Shown here piece by piece: positions 16,655 to 25,190 of a stretch of DNA of 64,000 bases; positions within the stretch are counted from its first letter, which is position 1, and every line of letters begins with the position of its first letter. The notes beneath the pieces were generated by a model. It was given only the letters and a program-made list of their open reading frames with translations, was not told where the DNA came from and made no database searches. The DNA is from Erysipelotrichaceae bacterium (GTDB taxonomy: Bacteria > Bacillota_I > Bacilli_A > Erysipelotrichales > Erysipelotrichaceae): assembly GCA_031272515.1 (NCBI GenBank), contig JAISTR010000048.1, positions 1 to 64,000 on the forward strand, read 5' to 3'. Made by a program: the position numbers and the translations under genes.

Positions 16655-17284
16655 ATGAAACACAAAGGTTGGTTTATCAGTATTGAAGGTCCCGATGGCA
16701 GTGGCAAGAGCACGGTCGGTGCATATATAGAGAAACAGTTAACCGAAGAAGGGTATTCGGTTCTTTTTACCAGGGAACCGGGCGGGATTGAAATCGCGGA
16801 GGAAATCCGCAGCATCATCCTGGACCCCAAAAACACCGCCATGGATCAAAAAACCGAAGCGCTGCTGTATGCGGCGTCCCGCCGCCAGCACCTGATTCAA
16901 AAGATCCTGCCGGCAATAGAGGAAGGCAAGCTGGTGCTCTGCGACCGTTTTGTGGATTCCTCCCTGGCTTATCAGGGAGCAGGCAGGGGCATCGGCATCG
17001 ATGCGGTCTTATCCATCAATCAGTTTGCGATTGAAGGCCACTTCCCTGATCTGACCATTTATCTTGACCTGAGTGCCGAAGCCGGGCTCAAGCGCTTAAA
17101 GGACCGCGTCTTTTTGGACCGCCTGGATAGGGAAGCCCTGGACTTCCATCAACGGGTAACAGCCGGCTATCAAGAAGTCCTGGCCCGCTTTAGTGACCGG
17201 ATTGTGTCGGTGGACGCTTCCCAAGCCCCCGAAAAAGTAGCGGCAGATGCCCTGGACTATATCCATCAGAGGATTCTGACATGA
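16655..17284 (+). CDS. tmk: Thymidylate kinase
   Basis: Phosphorylates dTMP to dTDP for DNA synthesis. 209 residues, the normal length. P-loop E-G-P-D-G-S-G-K-S-T near residue 10, the D-R-F-x-D-S-S-x-A-Y-Q substrate motif, and an LID region with R-x-x-D-R. AGGAG before the ATG at 16655 decides the start; an earlier in-frame ATG lies upstream of the promoter's -10. Its TGA overlaps the ATG of holB, the usual tmk-holB pairing. Confidence 0.96.
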   Translation: MKHKGWFISIEGPDGSGKSTVGAYIEKQLTEEGYSVLFTREPGGIEIAEEIRSIILDPKNTAMDQKTEALLYAASRRQHLIQKILPAIEEGKLVLCDRFVDSSLAYQGAGRGIGIDAVLSINQFAIEGHFPDLTIYLDLSAEAGLKRLKDRVFLDRLDREALDFHQRVTAGYQEVLARFSDRIVSVDASQAPEKVAADALDYIHQRILT

Positions 17285-18273
17285 CCCGGCAGGAAAACCT
17301 GAAAATGCAGCAGCCGGTTATTTATCAATTATTACAAGCACAGCTCAGAGACAACCGGCGCTCCCATGCCTATCTCTTTTCTGGCAGCCGCGGCAGCGGC
17401 ACCAAAGATGCCGCTATTTTATTGGCACAAAGTTTGGTATGCCAAAACAAAACCGGCGTGTTTGCCTGTGAAACCTGCTCCGCCTGCCAGCGTATTGCCA
17501 ACGGCAGCTATGGGGATTTGATGGTGCTGGACGGCCGGGAGCAGTCGATTAAGAAGGCTCAGATCCAAAATGTCCAAAACCAGTTCAACAAGACAGCACT
17601 GGAATCTTCCGGCGAAAAGATATATATTTTGGATGGGGCGGAAAATGCCACGGATGAAGCACTCAACAGCCTTTTGAAGTTTTTGGAGGAGCCGGCCGGG
17701 ATGAAAACCACAGCGATTCTGTTGACGCAGGCCCTGGACAAAATCCTGCCGACCATCCGTTCCCGCTGTCAGATCTTTTATTTCAACAGCACCCGCCGGC
17801 AGCCCTGCTTTGAAGCCTGCCAAAGTGCCGGCCTGAATTTTGGGGACAGCTGGCTGTTGAGCCAGAGTACCTCGGATGTAGAGGAGGCAATGGAAATCTC
17901 GCAGTCCTCTGCCTACACCAGGGCCAGGGAAGCCTTCATCAAGTGGATACCCGGCTTTGTAGAAAATCCCTGGCAGGCTGCCTTGATTTTGCAGAATGAA
18001 GGCTTAACAAGGGGCAAAAACCGCGAGGAGAACCGTCAGGTGCTGACATTGCTTTTAAGCTTTTGCGCCAGTTTTTTCCGGGTGCTTTGCGCCAACCGGG
18101 ATCTGCAGGATGACTGGTGGCGTCAGCAGCAGGCCATCTACAGGCAAAAACAGCTGCCGGCACAGAAGCTCTTGCAAGTGGTCCTGGAGATCCAGGACCA
18201 AAACAACCGGGTCGCCAACACCGATCTGTTGGCGGACCAATTCGCCTATCGTATGTGGGAGGTAACACAATGA
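17281..18273 (+). CDS. holB: DNA polymerase III delta' subunit
   Basis: Clamp-loader subunit, 330 residues. It has the zinc-binding cysteines (C-E-T-C-S-A-C) and the sensor region, while the P-loop position reads G-S-R-G-S-G-T-K, lacking a proper GKT, as expected for the non-hydrolysing delta' subunit. S-R-C-Q is the arginine-finger motif. ATGA overlaps at both ends couple it to tmk and to the PSP1 gene. Confidence 0.95.
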   Translation: MTRQENLKMQQPVIYQLLQAQLRDNRRSHAYLFSGSRGSGTKDAAILLAQSLVCQNKTGVFACETCSACQRIANGSYGDLMVLDGREQSIKKAQIQNVQNQFNKTALESSGEKIYILDGAENATDEALNSLLKFLEEPAGMKTTAILLTQALDKILPTIRSRCQIFYFNSTRRQPCFEACQSAGLNFGDSWLLSQSTSDVEEAMEISQSSAYTRAREAFIKWIPGFVENPWQAALILQNEGLTRGKNREENRQVLTLLLSFCASFFRVLCANRDLQDDWWRQQQAIYRQKQLPAQKLLQVVLEIQDQNNRVANTDLLADQFAYRMWEVTQ

Positions 18274-19145
18274 GTGAAATACAACAGGATAGTCACTATC
18301 CATACTATCTGCCGATTCATTTCGTCAAGACCAAGAAAGTCTACTATTTCGGGGTCCAGGATGAGAAGCAGTTTGCGGTCGGGGACTTCGCGGTGGTGGA
18401 AACCATCCGCGGCGTGGAGATGGGAGAGGTCATCAGTCTGGCCAAGAGTACAGAAGATTTGAAGATGAACATCCCCTTAAAGCCGGTCATCCGCAAGGCG
18501 ACCCAGCAGGACCGCAACATCTATGAGGACAACAAGGAATATGCCCGCAAGGCGCTTGATATCTGCGCGGACTTTGTCGCGAAACTCAAGCTGGATATGA
18601 ACCTGATCAGTGCGGAGTATACTCTGGACCGCTCCAAAGTCATCATCATCTATGTTGCGGATGAGAGGGTGGACTTCCGCGAGCTTTTGAAAGAGCTCGC
18701 ACCGGCGCTGCGCTGCCGGATTGAATTAAGACAAATCGGACAGCGGGACAAAGCCAAGATCGTCGGCGGCCTGGGCTGCTGCGGGATGGAGACCTGCTGC
18801 TCCCGCTTTATGAGCGACTTCGATGTGATTTCCATCAACATGGCCAAAAACCAGATGCTGGCACTCAATATCCAGAAGCTCTCAGGACAGTGCGGCAAGC
18901 TGATGTGCTGCCTGAAGTATGAGGATGGCATGTACCGGGATGTCAAGGCCAATCTGCCCAAGCTCAATTCTCCGATTACCTACAATAACAAGACCTACCG
19001 GGTCACCTCCATGAATATCCTGACCCGCGAAGCGAAACTGGAGAACCGGGAAGAATCGCTGTTCTTGCCTTTTAGTGAAGCGTTTAAGGATTACAAGCTG
19101 CCAAGGGGAAAAGAGGATGCAGAGACAGAAGAGCTTTCAGCCTGA
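18270..19145 (+). CDS. ricT: PSP1-domain protein RicT/YaaT
   Basis: 291 residues with the PSP1 C-terminal domain. Cysteine clusters G-C-C-G-M-E-T-C-C and G-Q-C-G-K-L-M-C-C are those that, in Bacillus RicT, help carry iron-sulphur clusters of the RicAFT (Y) complex, which aids RNase Y mRNA processing and sporulation phosphorelay. Start set at 18270 by GGGAGGT five bases ahead and the ATGA overlap with holB. The yabA gene that often follows is missing, and rsmI follows directly. Confidence 0.94.
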   Translation: MSEIQQDSHYPYYLPIHFVKTKKVYYFGVQDEKQFAVGDFAVVETIRGVEMGEVISLAKSTEDLKMNIPLKPVIRKATQQDRNIYEDNKEYARKALDICADFVAKLKLDMNLISAEYTLDRSKVIIIYVADERVDFRELLKELAPALRCRIELRQIGQRDKAKIVGGLGCCGMETCCSRFMSDFDVISINMAKNQMLALNIQKLSGQCGKLMCCLKYEDGMYRDVKANLPKLNSPITYNNKTYRVTSMNILTREAKLENREESLFLPFSEAFKDYKLPRGKEDAETEELSA

Positions 19146-19962
19146 GGATGTTTCCCTCTACCTGGTTGCCACACCCATCGGCAACCTCTCCGAGATGACC
19201 CCAAGGGCCATCTCGGTACTCACCCAAGTGGATTTAATTGCGGCCGAAGATACCCGGGTTACCCGGAAACTGCTGGCTGCTTTTGACATACATACGCCGC
19301 TGGTCTCCCATCACAAGCATGCGGAGAAGGCGAGTGCCGCGAAAATCATCGCTTCTTTGCAAGAAGGCAAAAGCGTCGCCCTGGTCAGCGATGCCGGATA
19401 TCCTTTGATCAGTGACCCGGGCAGCTACTTGGTAAATGCCGTCCTGGAAAAAGGCTTTCCGGTCATCCCAATTAGTGGCAGCAGCGCTTTGTTATCAGCC
19501 TTGGTTGCCAGCGGTCTTTCCACCAGCCGGTTTTTGTTTTTGGGCTTTGTGGACCCCAAGGTATTGGAGAAGGAACTGCTGCGGGTCTTGACTTTTACGG
19601 AAACCCTGATTTTGTATGAAGCCCCGCACCGCATTGAAAAGACGGTGCTCAAGTGTTTGAAAATCCTGGGCAACCGCAAGGTCTGTTTGGCAAGGGAGAT
19701 CACCAAGAAGTTTGAGGAATTTTATCGCGGTACATTAATGGAACTGGCCGGGGAGTTAAGCGGCATCAAAGGGGAAATGGTCTTGGTAATAGAAGGGGCA
19801 AGCGAACGGCTGGCCCCCACCATCACCCAGCAGCAGATCTTAGCCAGTGTCAATACCTATATATCCGCCGGCATGAGTACCAAGGCCGCCTTGAAGAAGG
19901 CTTCAGAAGAGCTGGGGATATCGCGCAATGAAGCCTACAGGAGGTATCACGAATTATGTTGA
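19117..19962 (+). CDS. rsmI: 16S rRNA 2'-O-ribose C1402 methyltransferase RsmI
   Basis: 281 residues, tetrapyrrole-methylase fold. Signature L-V-A-T-P-I-G-N-L at the N-terminus, then A-A-E-D-T-R-V-T-R-K-L-L, S-D-A-G-Y-P-L-I-S-D-P-G and P-I-S-G-S-S-A. It methylates the ribose of C1402 in the decoding centre. The ATG at 19117 lies inside the end of ricT and follows AGGGGAAAAGAGG. Its end overlaps the SDR gene by seven bases. Confidence 0.95.
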   Translation: MQRQKSFQPEDVSLYLVATPIGNLSEMTPRAISVLTQVDLIAAEDTRVTRKLLAAFDIHTPLVSHHKHAEKASAAKIIASLQEGKSVALVSDAGYPLISDPGSYLVNAVLEKGFPVIPISGSSALLSALVASGLSTSRFLFLGFVDPKVLEKELLRVLTFTETLILYEAPHRIEKTVLKCLKILGNRKVCLAREITKKFEEFYRGTLMELAGELSGIKGEMVLVIEGASERLAPTITQQQILASVNTYISAGMSTKAALKKASEELGISRNEAYRRYHELC

Positions 19963-20672
19963 AACCAGGACAGAGTGTCGTGATTACCGGCGCCAGCGAC
20001 GGCTTGGGCAAAGCCATAGCCCTGGAGCTGGCAAGCCGGGAGGAATTGAATTTCATTCTGTGCGGACGCGACCGGCGCAAGCTGGAAACGGTGGTGATTG
20101 CTGTAAAGGAAATAAATCCCGGTGCCAGGATTGCGGCGGATGCCTTCGATTTGATTGAAAGCGAAGCGGCTGAGCGCTTCTTCAATGAAGCGATCGCCCG
20201 CTTTGATTCCATCGATTATTTAATCAACAATGCCGGTGCCAACAGCAAGAAGGACAAAGTTACCGAACTGGATATCCAGGATCTGCGCTACATGATGGAA
20301 CTCAACTGCCTGAGCGGGGTGGAGATGATTCAGCGGGTTTATCCGGCGATGAAGGAGCAGGGCAGCGGGCAGATTATCAACATTCTCTCTTCCTGCTGTC
20401 TGTTTCCCAATCCCACCATGGGGGCTTATACGGCTTCCAAGGCCGCGATGGAAGCCATCACCAAAATACTGGCCAAGGAAGCCAAGGAAGACCACATTAA
20501 AGTTACAGCCGTTTATCCAGGGGGGATCAATACCAACTTCCGTCAGCTTGACCGCCCGGATTACCTGAGCCCAGAAGCGGTTGCTCAGGCAATCTGCAAT
20601 CTGATGGACCTGCCGGATGAGGCTTTGCCGCAGGAGTTGGTCCTGCGTCCCTGGGTGGAAAACAACTATTAG
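19956..20672 (+). CDS. Short-chain dehydrogenase/reductase
   Basis: 238 residues, classical SDR. Cofactor loop G-A-S-D-G-L-G near residue 12, the N-N-A-G motif, catalytic Ser in I-L-S-S-C and the Y-T-A-S-K pair. It is an NAD(P)-dependent oxidoreductase; substrate unknown. AGGAGG precedes the start inside the end of rsmI, so it is co-transcribed with the core operon although unrelated in function. The residue after the glycine loop does not clearly tell NAD from NADP. Confidence 0.9.
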   Translation: MLKPGQSVVITGASDGLGKAIALELASREELNFILCGRDRRKLETVVIAVKEINPGARIAADAFDLIESEAAERFFNEAIARFDSIDYLINNAGANSKKDKVTELDIQDLRYMMELNCLSGVEMIQRVYPAMKEQGSGQIINILSSCCLFPNPTMGAYTASKAAMEAITKILAKEAKEDHIKVTAVYPGGINTNFRQLDRPDYLSPEAVAQAICNLMDLPDEALPQELVLRPWVENNY

Positions 20673-20681
20673 GAGGGCAAG

Positions 20682-21635
20682 ATGGGAAGGATTATTGATG
20701 AGTATGTGCTGATTAACGGGGTAGAGCATTATTTTTTGCATAATCCCAGCGAATCCGATGAAGTGCTTTTGTATCTGCACGGCGGCCCGGGGGAAACCGC
20801 CATGTATTTCAACTCGATTGTGGCGCCTTATTTCGAGCCTTATGCGAAACTGATTTTCTATGACCAAAGGGGAACCGGAAGGACCCGCTTGAAGATGAAG
20901 CCGGAAGACAAGGCGACGGTAACCACTAAACAGTTATTGGCTGATCTGCATGAGGTGGTGCTGTATCTTTGTCAGCATTATCAGGTCGAACGGATTGGTT
21001 TGATCGGGCACTCCTGGGGCTCGGTGCTGGGAACCCTGTATGTGAAAGAGCACCCGCAGCGCATCCGCTATTACATCGGCATCGGTCAGGTCATCGACAT
21101 GCAGGAAAATGAACGGGTCGGCTTTGAAAAGCTGGGCGAAAAAATCAAGGAAGCCAAAAATCAGAAGGATGCGGATGCTTACGAGAAACTGAAACCCTAT
21201 CCCAAGCCGGTGTTTGTCAATATTGAGGATTGGATGAGCGGAATCTCTGCGGTCCGCAAGCTGCAGGGCAAATACGGGCTGGCGGTGAAAGTCGGGCTTC
21301 CCTTGATATGGAAGGCGCTGACCTGCCGCTATACCAGCAATAAAATCACTTTGGATGTCAAAGGTACAGCTGCCTTCAATGAGAACCTGGTGCGGGATTT
21401 GTACTCGTACAGCCTGTACAAATTGAGCCGGGAGTATGCAGTGCCTATTTATTATTTGTTGGGCAAGAAGGACTTCCAGACCCCTTATACGATTGCTGAG
21501 AAATACTTCGAAACGATTGAGGCACCAGCCAAGAAGGTGTTCTATATCGTGGGGGCCGGGCATATGGGCCCGGTGGAGAAGCCGGCAGAGTACCGCGACA
21601 TCATTGCGGAGATAATTAAAGAAAACCATCACTGA
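20682..21635 (+). CDS. Alpha/beta hydrolase, proline iminopeptidase-like
   Basis: 317 residues. H-G-G-P-G oxyanion motif, D-Q-R-G-T-G-R, nucleophile elbow G-H-S-W-G-S and a C-terminal G-A-G-H-M-G-P supplying the His: the pattern of the proline iminopeptidase subgroup (S33). No signal peptide, so cytoplasmic. Follows the SDR gene by nine bases with AGGAGG, and a terminator follows. Could equally act on small esters; the exact substrate is not readable. Confidence 0.88.
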   Translation: MGRIIDEYVLINGVEHYFLHNPSESDEVLLYLHGGPGETAMYFNSIVAPYFEPYAKLIFYDQRGTGRTRLKMKPEDKATVTTKQLLADLHEVVLYLCQHYQVERIGLIGHSWGSVLGTLYVKEHPQRIRYYIGIGQVIDMQENERVGFEKLGEKIKEAKNQKDADAYEKLKPYPKPVFVNIEDWMSGISAVRKLQGKYGLAVKVGLPLIWKALTCRYTSNKITLDVKGTAAFNENLVRDLYSYSLYKLSREYAVPIYYLLGKKDFQTPYTIAEKYFETIEAPAKKVFYIVGAGHMGPVEKPAEYRDIIAEIIKENHH

Positions 21636-21645
21636 GACAGAAATT

Positions 21646-21676
21646 CAAAGAGCCTTTGCAAAAGGCTCTTTTTTTT
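21646..21676 (+). terminator. Rho-independent terminator
   Basis: AAAGAGCCTTT pairs with AAAGGCTCTTT around a short loop, followed by T residues. Ends the tmk-to-hydrolase unit. Confidence 0.9.
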
Positions 21677-21690
21677 GAAGATAATATGAC

Positions 21691-21743
21691 TTGACATTAC
21701 AAAAGAAAGGTAGTATCCTACCTATAAAGGTAGTACACTACCT
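21691..21743 (+). promoter_or_regulatory. MarR promoter with two palindromic operators
   Basis: TTGACA (21691-21696), 17 bases, TATCCT (21714-21719). Two near-identical 16-base palindromes follow in tandem: AGGTAGTATCCTACCT (21708-21723), covering the -10, and AGGTAGTACACTACCT (21728-21743). Their centres are 20 bases apart, two helical turns, so two dimers could bind the same face. The downstream MarR protein is the obvious ligand: negative autoregulation. Confidence 0.85.
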
Positions 21744-21783
21744 AATTAAGCTGAATCACCCGGCTTAGGAAAGGGAATCTGTT

Positions 21784-22236
21784 ATGGACCAACTGTATCT
21801 GCGCAGCTTCATGAATATCTTCTTGTTGGCAAACCGTCTGCAATCGCTGATGGACAAGGAACTCACCGATATCACGGTAAAACAGTGGGTCGCCCTGATT
21901 ATGCTGGGAACCTTTGAAAAGCCGCCCCTGTTAAGCCAGTTGGCAGACAAGTGCGGGATTACCCACCAAAGCATGATGTCACTGGTAAAGCGGCTGGCTG
22001 AAAAGGGCTATGCCGTGATTGAAAAGGATGCCAGCGACCGCCGGGCTTTACGGATCCGTCCGACAGTAAAACGCGAACAATGGGCGCTGCAATATGCGAA
22101 GCAAAACCAGGAAAATATCCTGGGGATGTTTGCGGATTTTACAGAAGAAGAATTCAAGGAATTTGTAAAGGCGCAGGATAAGCTCTATTACAGATTGGGT
22201 GAAATGGGGGGAGAACTTTATGAAAAGCAAACTTGA
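21784..22236 (+). CDS. MarR family transcriptional regulator
   Basis: 150 residues, winged helix. The DNA-binding part is P-P-L-L-S-Q-L-A-D-K-C-G-I-T-H-Q-S-M-M-S and the wing contains the family D-A-S-D-R-R-A sequence. Probably represses its own promoter through the tandem AGGTAGT palindromes and co-controls the membrane protein gene, which overlaps its 3' end by 17 bases. The inducing ligand is unknown. Confidence 0.92.
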   Translation: MDQLYLRSFMNIFLLANRLQSLMDKELTDITVKQWVALIMLGTFEKPPLLSQLADKCGITHQSMMSLVKRLAEKGYAVIEKDASDRRALRIRPTVKREQWALQYAKQNQENILGMFADFTEEEFKEFVKAQDKLYYRLGEMGGELYEKQT

Positions 22237-23089
22237 GGAAAACAAAATTCTTTGTGCGGTTGTATTCGCCTTTGCGTCGCTGTTAATTACCACCGCGATT
22301 CAGACCTTCAATGCCGTAGTCATACAAGGGCTGCGCGGGCGTCCGGCTTTCGTAACGCTGAGCTTTATGGTCATTATCTTTATTACCAAAGTCCTCTTTG
22401 GCATTGCCTATGGTTTTTTGGGGAAATTCATGTCGGTCCGCAACCGCTATCTGCGCGGTCTGGTCTTCATGGCTTTGGTATGGACCACCGCCTATGCCCC
22501 GCAGACCTTTGGCCTGGCTGGAGCGGATGGTGCAGTGGCAAATGCCATCTTTGATCCGCCTTTACTGATTTGCGATGGCATCGGTTATCTGTTATCCGGG
22601 CTGGTGCTGGGCTGGCTGATGCCGGACCAATACACGCCAGTGCGCACCCTGAAATTCTCAACAATGCTTCGGACCATGATTCTTTGCGGCATTGGCCTGC
22701 CGCTGCTGGTCATGCTCGGGGATAAACTTCTGTATCTGATCAACCCCAACTTCGCAGCCAGACTGGCGCTGGGGGTTTCGGCTGCGAAAGCACAAGGGTT
22801 TCACTGGATTTACTTTGGCTGCTTTATTCCGGCAGGATTATTGTTGCCGTGGTTTTACCGCTTGACAGCCTACAACAGCGACAATCTGTCGGCTACCTGG
22901 GAATTTGCGATTTCCTTTGTGCTGTTGATCTGGACACCGCTGGTGGTGATTGTGATTGCCTTTGGTGCCAATCTTTTCGCCACCCTGTTTTATGCCCTGA
23001 TGTTTATTTTGATTCTTTGGCCATTAACCTGGTTTATCAGCAAAATGGAGACAAAGCCGGTACCGGGCCCGCATTATGTTTGGATTTGA
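22220..23089 (+). CDS. Polytopic membrane protein of unknown family
   Basis: 289 residues with about seven or eight hydrophobic helices and basic cytoplasmic loops; no motif I can name. Start at 22220 after GGGGGGAG, inside the end of the marR gene, so it is the regulated partner of that repressor. Genes coupled to MarR regulators are often exporters or stress proteins, but nothing in the sequence fixes this. A terminator follows. Confidence 0.7.
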   Translation: MKSKLEENKILCAVVFAFASLLITTAIQTFNAVVIQGLRGRPAFVTLSFMVIIFITKVLFGIAYGFLGKFMSVRNRYLRGLVFMALVWTTAYAPQTFGLAGADGAVANAIFDPPLLICDGIGYLLSGLVLGWLMPDQYTPVRTLKFSTMLRTMILCGIGLPLLVMLGDKLLYLINPNFAARLALGVSAAKAQGFHWIYFGCFIPAGLLLPWFYRLTAYNSDNLSATWEFAISFVLLIWTPLVVIVIAFGANLFATLFYALMFILILWPLTWFISKMETKPVPGPHYVWI

Positions 23090-23103
23090 AAAATAGCAAC
23101 TTG

Positions 23104-23138
23104 AAACCAGAGACAAAATCCTGTCTCTGGTTTTATTA
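23104..23138 (+). terminator. Rho-independent terminator
   Basis: AAACCAGAGACA pairs with TGTCTCTGGTTT, six-base loop, then T-rich sequence. Confidence 0.9.
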
Positions 23139-23158
23139 TTACAAAAAGTGAACATGGA

Positions 23159-23219
23159 TTGACAATTCTATAATGCAGGAATACCATAGATATATGAACA
23201 ATTGTTCATATATCTATGG
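23159..23219 (+). promoter_or_regulatory. Promoter with a 36-bp perfect palindrome
   Basis: TTGACA at 23159-23164 with TACCAT at 23182-23187 gives a 17-base spacer. A perfect palindrome, left half CCATAGATATATGAACAA, covers 23184-23219 and ends two bases before the GGGGAG ribosome site. It overlaps the -10 and the likely transcription start. It would suit a TetR-like dimer or form a very stable RNA hairpin. A TATAAT at 23169-23174 is an alternative -10. Confidence 0.7.
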
Positions 23220-23229
23220 CGGGGAGAAT

Positions 23230-23691
23230 ATGAAGAAAACCACAACCATCCGTATCAGCAGTACCTTCCCGGCAAGCCGGGAAGCTGTCTTTGCGCGCTT
23301 GCAAGAGTTTAAGACCCTGCAATATGTCGCTGCGCCCTATATGAGTTTTTCCCCGGTATCAGGGAATGAAGAGATGGTATGGGAACCGGGGCGAAGCTAT
23401 CAGTTCAAAATCCGTTTCTTCAGTACTATCCCTATGGGGATACATACAATCTTGGTAAAGGATTTCAGCGCACAGGACTATACCATCTATACCAATGAGA
23501 AAAACCGGATGGTACCGATATGGAATCACCGCATTGAACTGAAAGAACAGCAACAACAAACAGCCTATTCGGATATTGTTGAGATTGGGGCTGGCGTATT
23601 GACGGGAATTGTCAGCTGGTGGGCAAAGCATTTCTACCGGCACCGCCAGAAGAAATGGCTGCGGCTATTAAGAAACCAAAAAGGGGATTAG
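23230..23691 (+). CDS. SRPBCC-fold protein
   Basis: 153 residues with the START/Bet v1-like layout: N-terminal strand, S-R-E-A-V-F-A-R-L-Q helix, antiparallel strands and a long C-terminal helix ending in basic residues. Such proteins bind hydrophobic ligands or lipids in a pocket. GGGGAG precedes the ATG. It precedes a hydrolase gene by four bases and stands behind the 36-bp palindrome, so this pair is probably tightly controlled. Ligand unknown. Confidence 0.75.
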   Translation: MKKTTTIRISSTFPASREAVFARLQEFKTLQYVAAPYMSFSPVSGNEEMVWEPGRSYQFKIRFFSTIPMGIHTILVKDFSAQDYTIYTNEKNRMVPIWNHRIELKEQQQQTAYSDIVEIGAGVLTGIVSWWAKHFYRHRQKKWLRLLRNQKGD

Positions 23692-23695
23692 CTTT

Positions 23696-24463
23696 ATGAA
23701 CTTCCATGAGTATGGTCAACAGAATAAAAAGATTGTGGTAATCCTTCACGGCTCCTGCATGGCATATGATATGTACGAAGAATCCATTGAAATCCTGAAA
23801 CACAGCTTTCATGTCATCATTCCGGCTTTGCCTGGCTATGACTTGGATACCAGTGAGGATTTCACCAGTGTGGAAGAGGTTGTCTTAAAGCTTACAGACT
23901 GGCTGCTGTCGCACAGTTTTAACAGCATCGCTTGTTTGTATGGTCTGTCCATGGGAGGAAGCATGGTCTTAAGGATCCTGGCAGAGTCGCGGCTGAAAGT
24001 TGAAACAGCCGTGGTGGATGGCGGGATTACGCCCTATGACTATCCCCGCATTTTAACGCGCTTGATTGCCTTGCGCGACTATCTCACTGTACAGTTGGGA
24101 AGATTCAACAAGCGCTTGCTGGAATTTGCCTTTCCGGTCGAAAAATATTCACAACAAGGCCTGGACTACATGTTTCAGGTCATGCAGCATATGAGCTCCA
24201 GGACCATCTGGCGCTCCTTTGACTCCTGCAACAACTATTCTATGCCGCAGCCAATCCCCGCTGTATCCGCGAAATGTGAGTACTGGTATGGCGAGAAAGA
24301 GAAGAAAGCGCGCAAACTCGATATCGCCTATGTGAAGAAGAACTTTCCAAACTTTGTCTTTCGTGAAATCCCTGATATGGAACATGCGGAATATGGCTTA
24401 ATGCATCCGCAAAGCTTTGCGGATGACCTCACTAAGCTAATCAAACAGTCACAAACAGCGTGA
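23696..24463 (+). CDS. Alpha/beta hydrolase
   Basis: 255 residues. H-G-S at the first loop, nucleophile elbow G-L-S-M-G-G and a late E-H-A-E-Y-G containing the probable His. No signal peptide. Co-transcribed with the SRPBCC gene, whose product may pass it a lipid-like ligand; this is only suggestion from adjacency. It is distinct from the other two hydrolases of this window in both elbow and length. Confidence 0.85.
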   Translation: MNFHEYGQQNKKIVVILHGSCMAYDMYEESIEILKHSFHVIIPALPGYDLDTSEDFTSVEEVVLKLTDWLLSHSFNSIACLYGLSMGGSMVLRILAESRLKVETAVVDGGITPYDYPRILTRLIALRDYLTVQLGRFNKRLLEFAFPVEKYSQQGLDYMFQVMQHMSSRTIWRSFDSCNNYSMPQPIPAVSAKCEYWYGEKEKKARKLDIAYVKKNFPNFVFREIPDMEHAEYGLMHPQSFADDLTKLIKQSQTA

Positions 24464-24484
24464 GTCCTAGCGGTTTCTTTCGTC

Positions 24485-25161
24485 TCACCAGACAAAGGGC
24501 AAGAGTCGGTATCTGACCTTTTTTGTGTATTCCTTGTATCCAGAAAGTTCAGCCTGCAGGGTTTTATCCTCATAGGCAGTACGGATAATCAAAACCACCG
24601 CAATAGCAATCGCCGCAACAAATGCCAATACCCCAAATACCATGGCGATAGAAAAAGCCCCGAGGATCGTAATGCTGTAACCGGGGTGTCTGACAATCGC
24701 ATACGTTCCCTGGTCACAGACCCTGTGCTGCCGGTCACTTTGAATGCGCATCGTCGCTTCAAAGTGACGGTTATCACGAAAGGGTAAAACCGCCAACAGG
24801 CCAAGAATCACAATCAGCACCAAACCGCTGTAGAAAACCGGGGTGCTGGTCAAGAGGTTAAAGCGGACACAAAGCCCGGCGGCAATATAAATGCCGATAA
24901 ACTCCAATACCGCATACAAGGGGACCAGTACCTTGTCATAGGGTTTGGTTTCTTGCCAGTTGGTTTTGTTGCGGGCGATGACGACCTCCGGGTTGATTTT
25001 CACCAAAGCCAGGGTACAGATCACGGAAAGTCCAAAATAGAGGGCAAAATAGATCCAGCCGCGCATGTTGGAAAGCGTACCGCAGCCAGCAAAAAAGCAA
25101 TTAATCCCAATATGCGCTGAATAAAAAGCTGCATGATAAAAGGCAATATTTTCTTGATCAT
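24485..25161 (-). pseudogene. Isoprenylcysteine-type membrane methyltransferase, frameshifted
   Basis: The main open frame (24485-25066, 193 residues) is a PEMT/ICMT family membrane methyltransferase with V-R-H-P-G-Y as the SAM-binding signature and about five spans. Its ATG at 25066 has no ribosome site. The true start is ATG 25161 (M-I-K-K-I-L-P-F), behind AGGAGA, but that frame runs out of register near 25085; adding one G there joins F-L-L-A-A to G-T-L-S-N-M-R-G-W. So one base is missing. Lies on the minus strand, downstream of another membrane gene. Substrate unknown. Confidence 0.75.
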
Positions 25162-25190
25162 GATGATTTCTCCTTTTGTTTTGGCGCCGT

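Noticed and set aside
17281-18273. Missing Walker A lysine in the delta' subunit as a defect
   Set aside because: HolB proteins do not hydrolyse ATP and commonly lack it.
23159-23174. TTGACA and TATAAT before the SRPBCC gene as one promoter
   Set aside because: Only four bases separate them. TTGACA pairs better with TACCAT at 23182, and TATAAT is kept only as an alternative.
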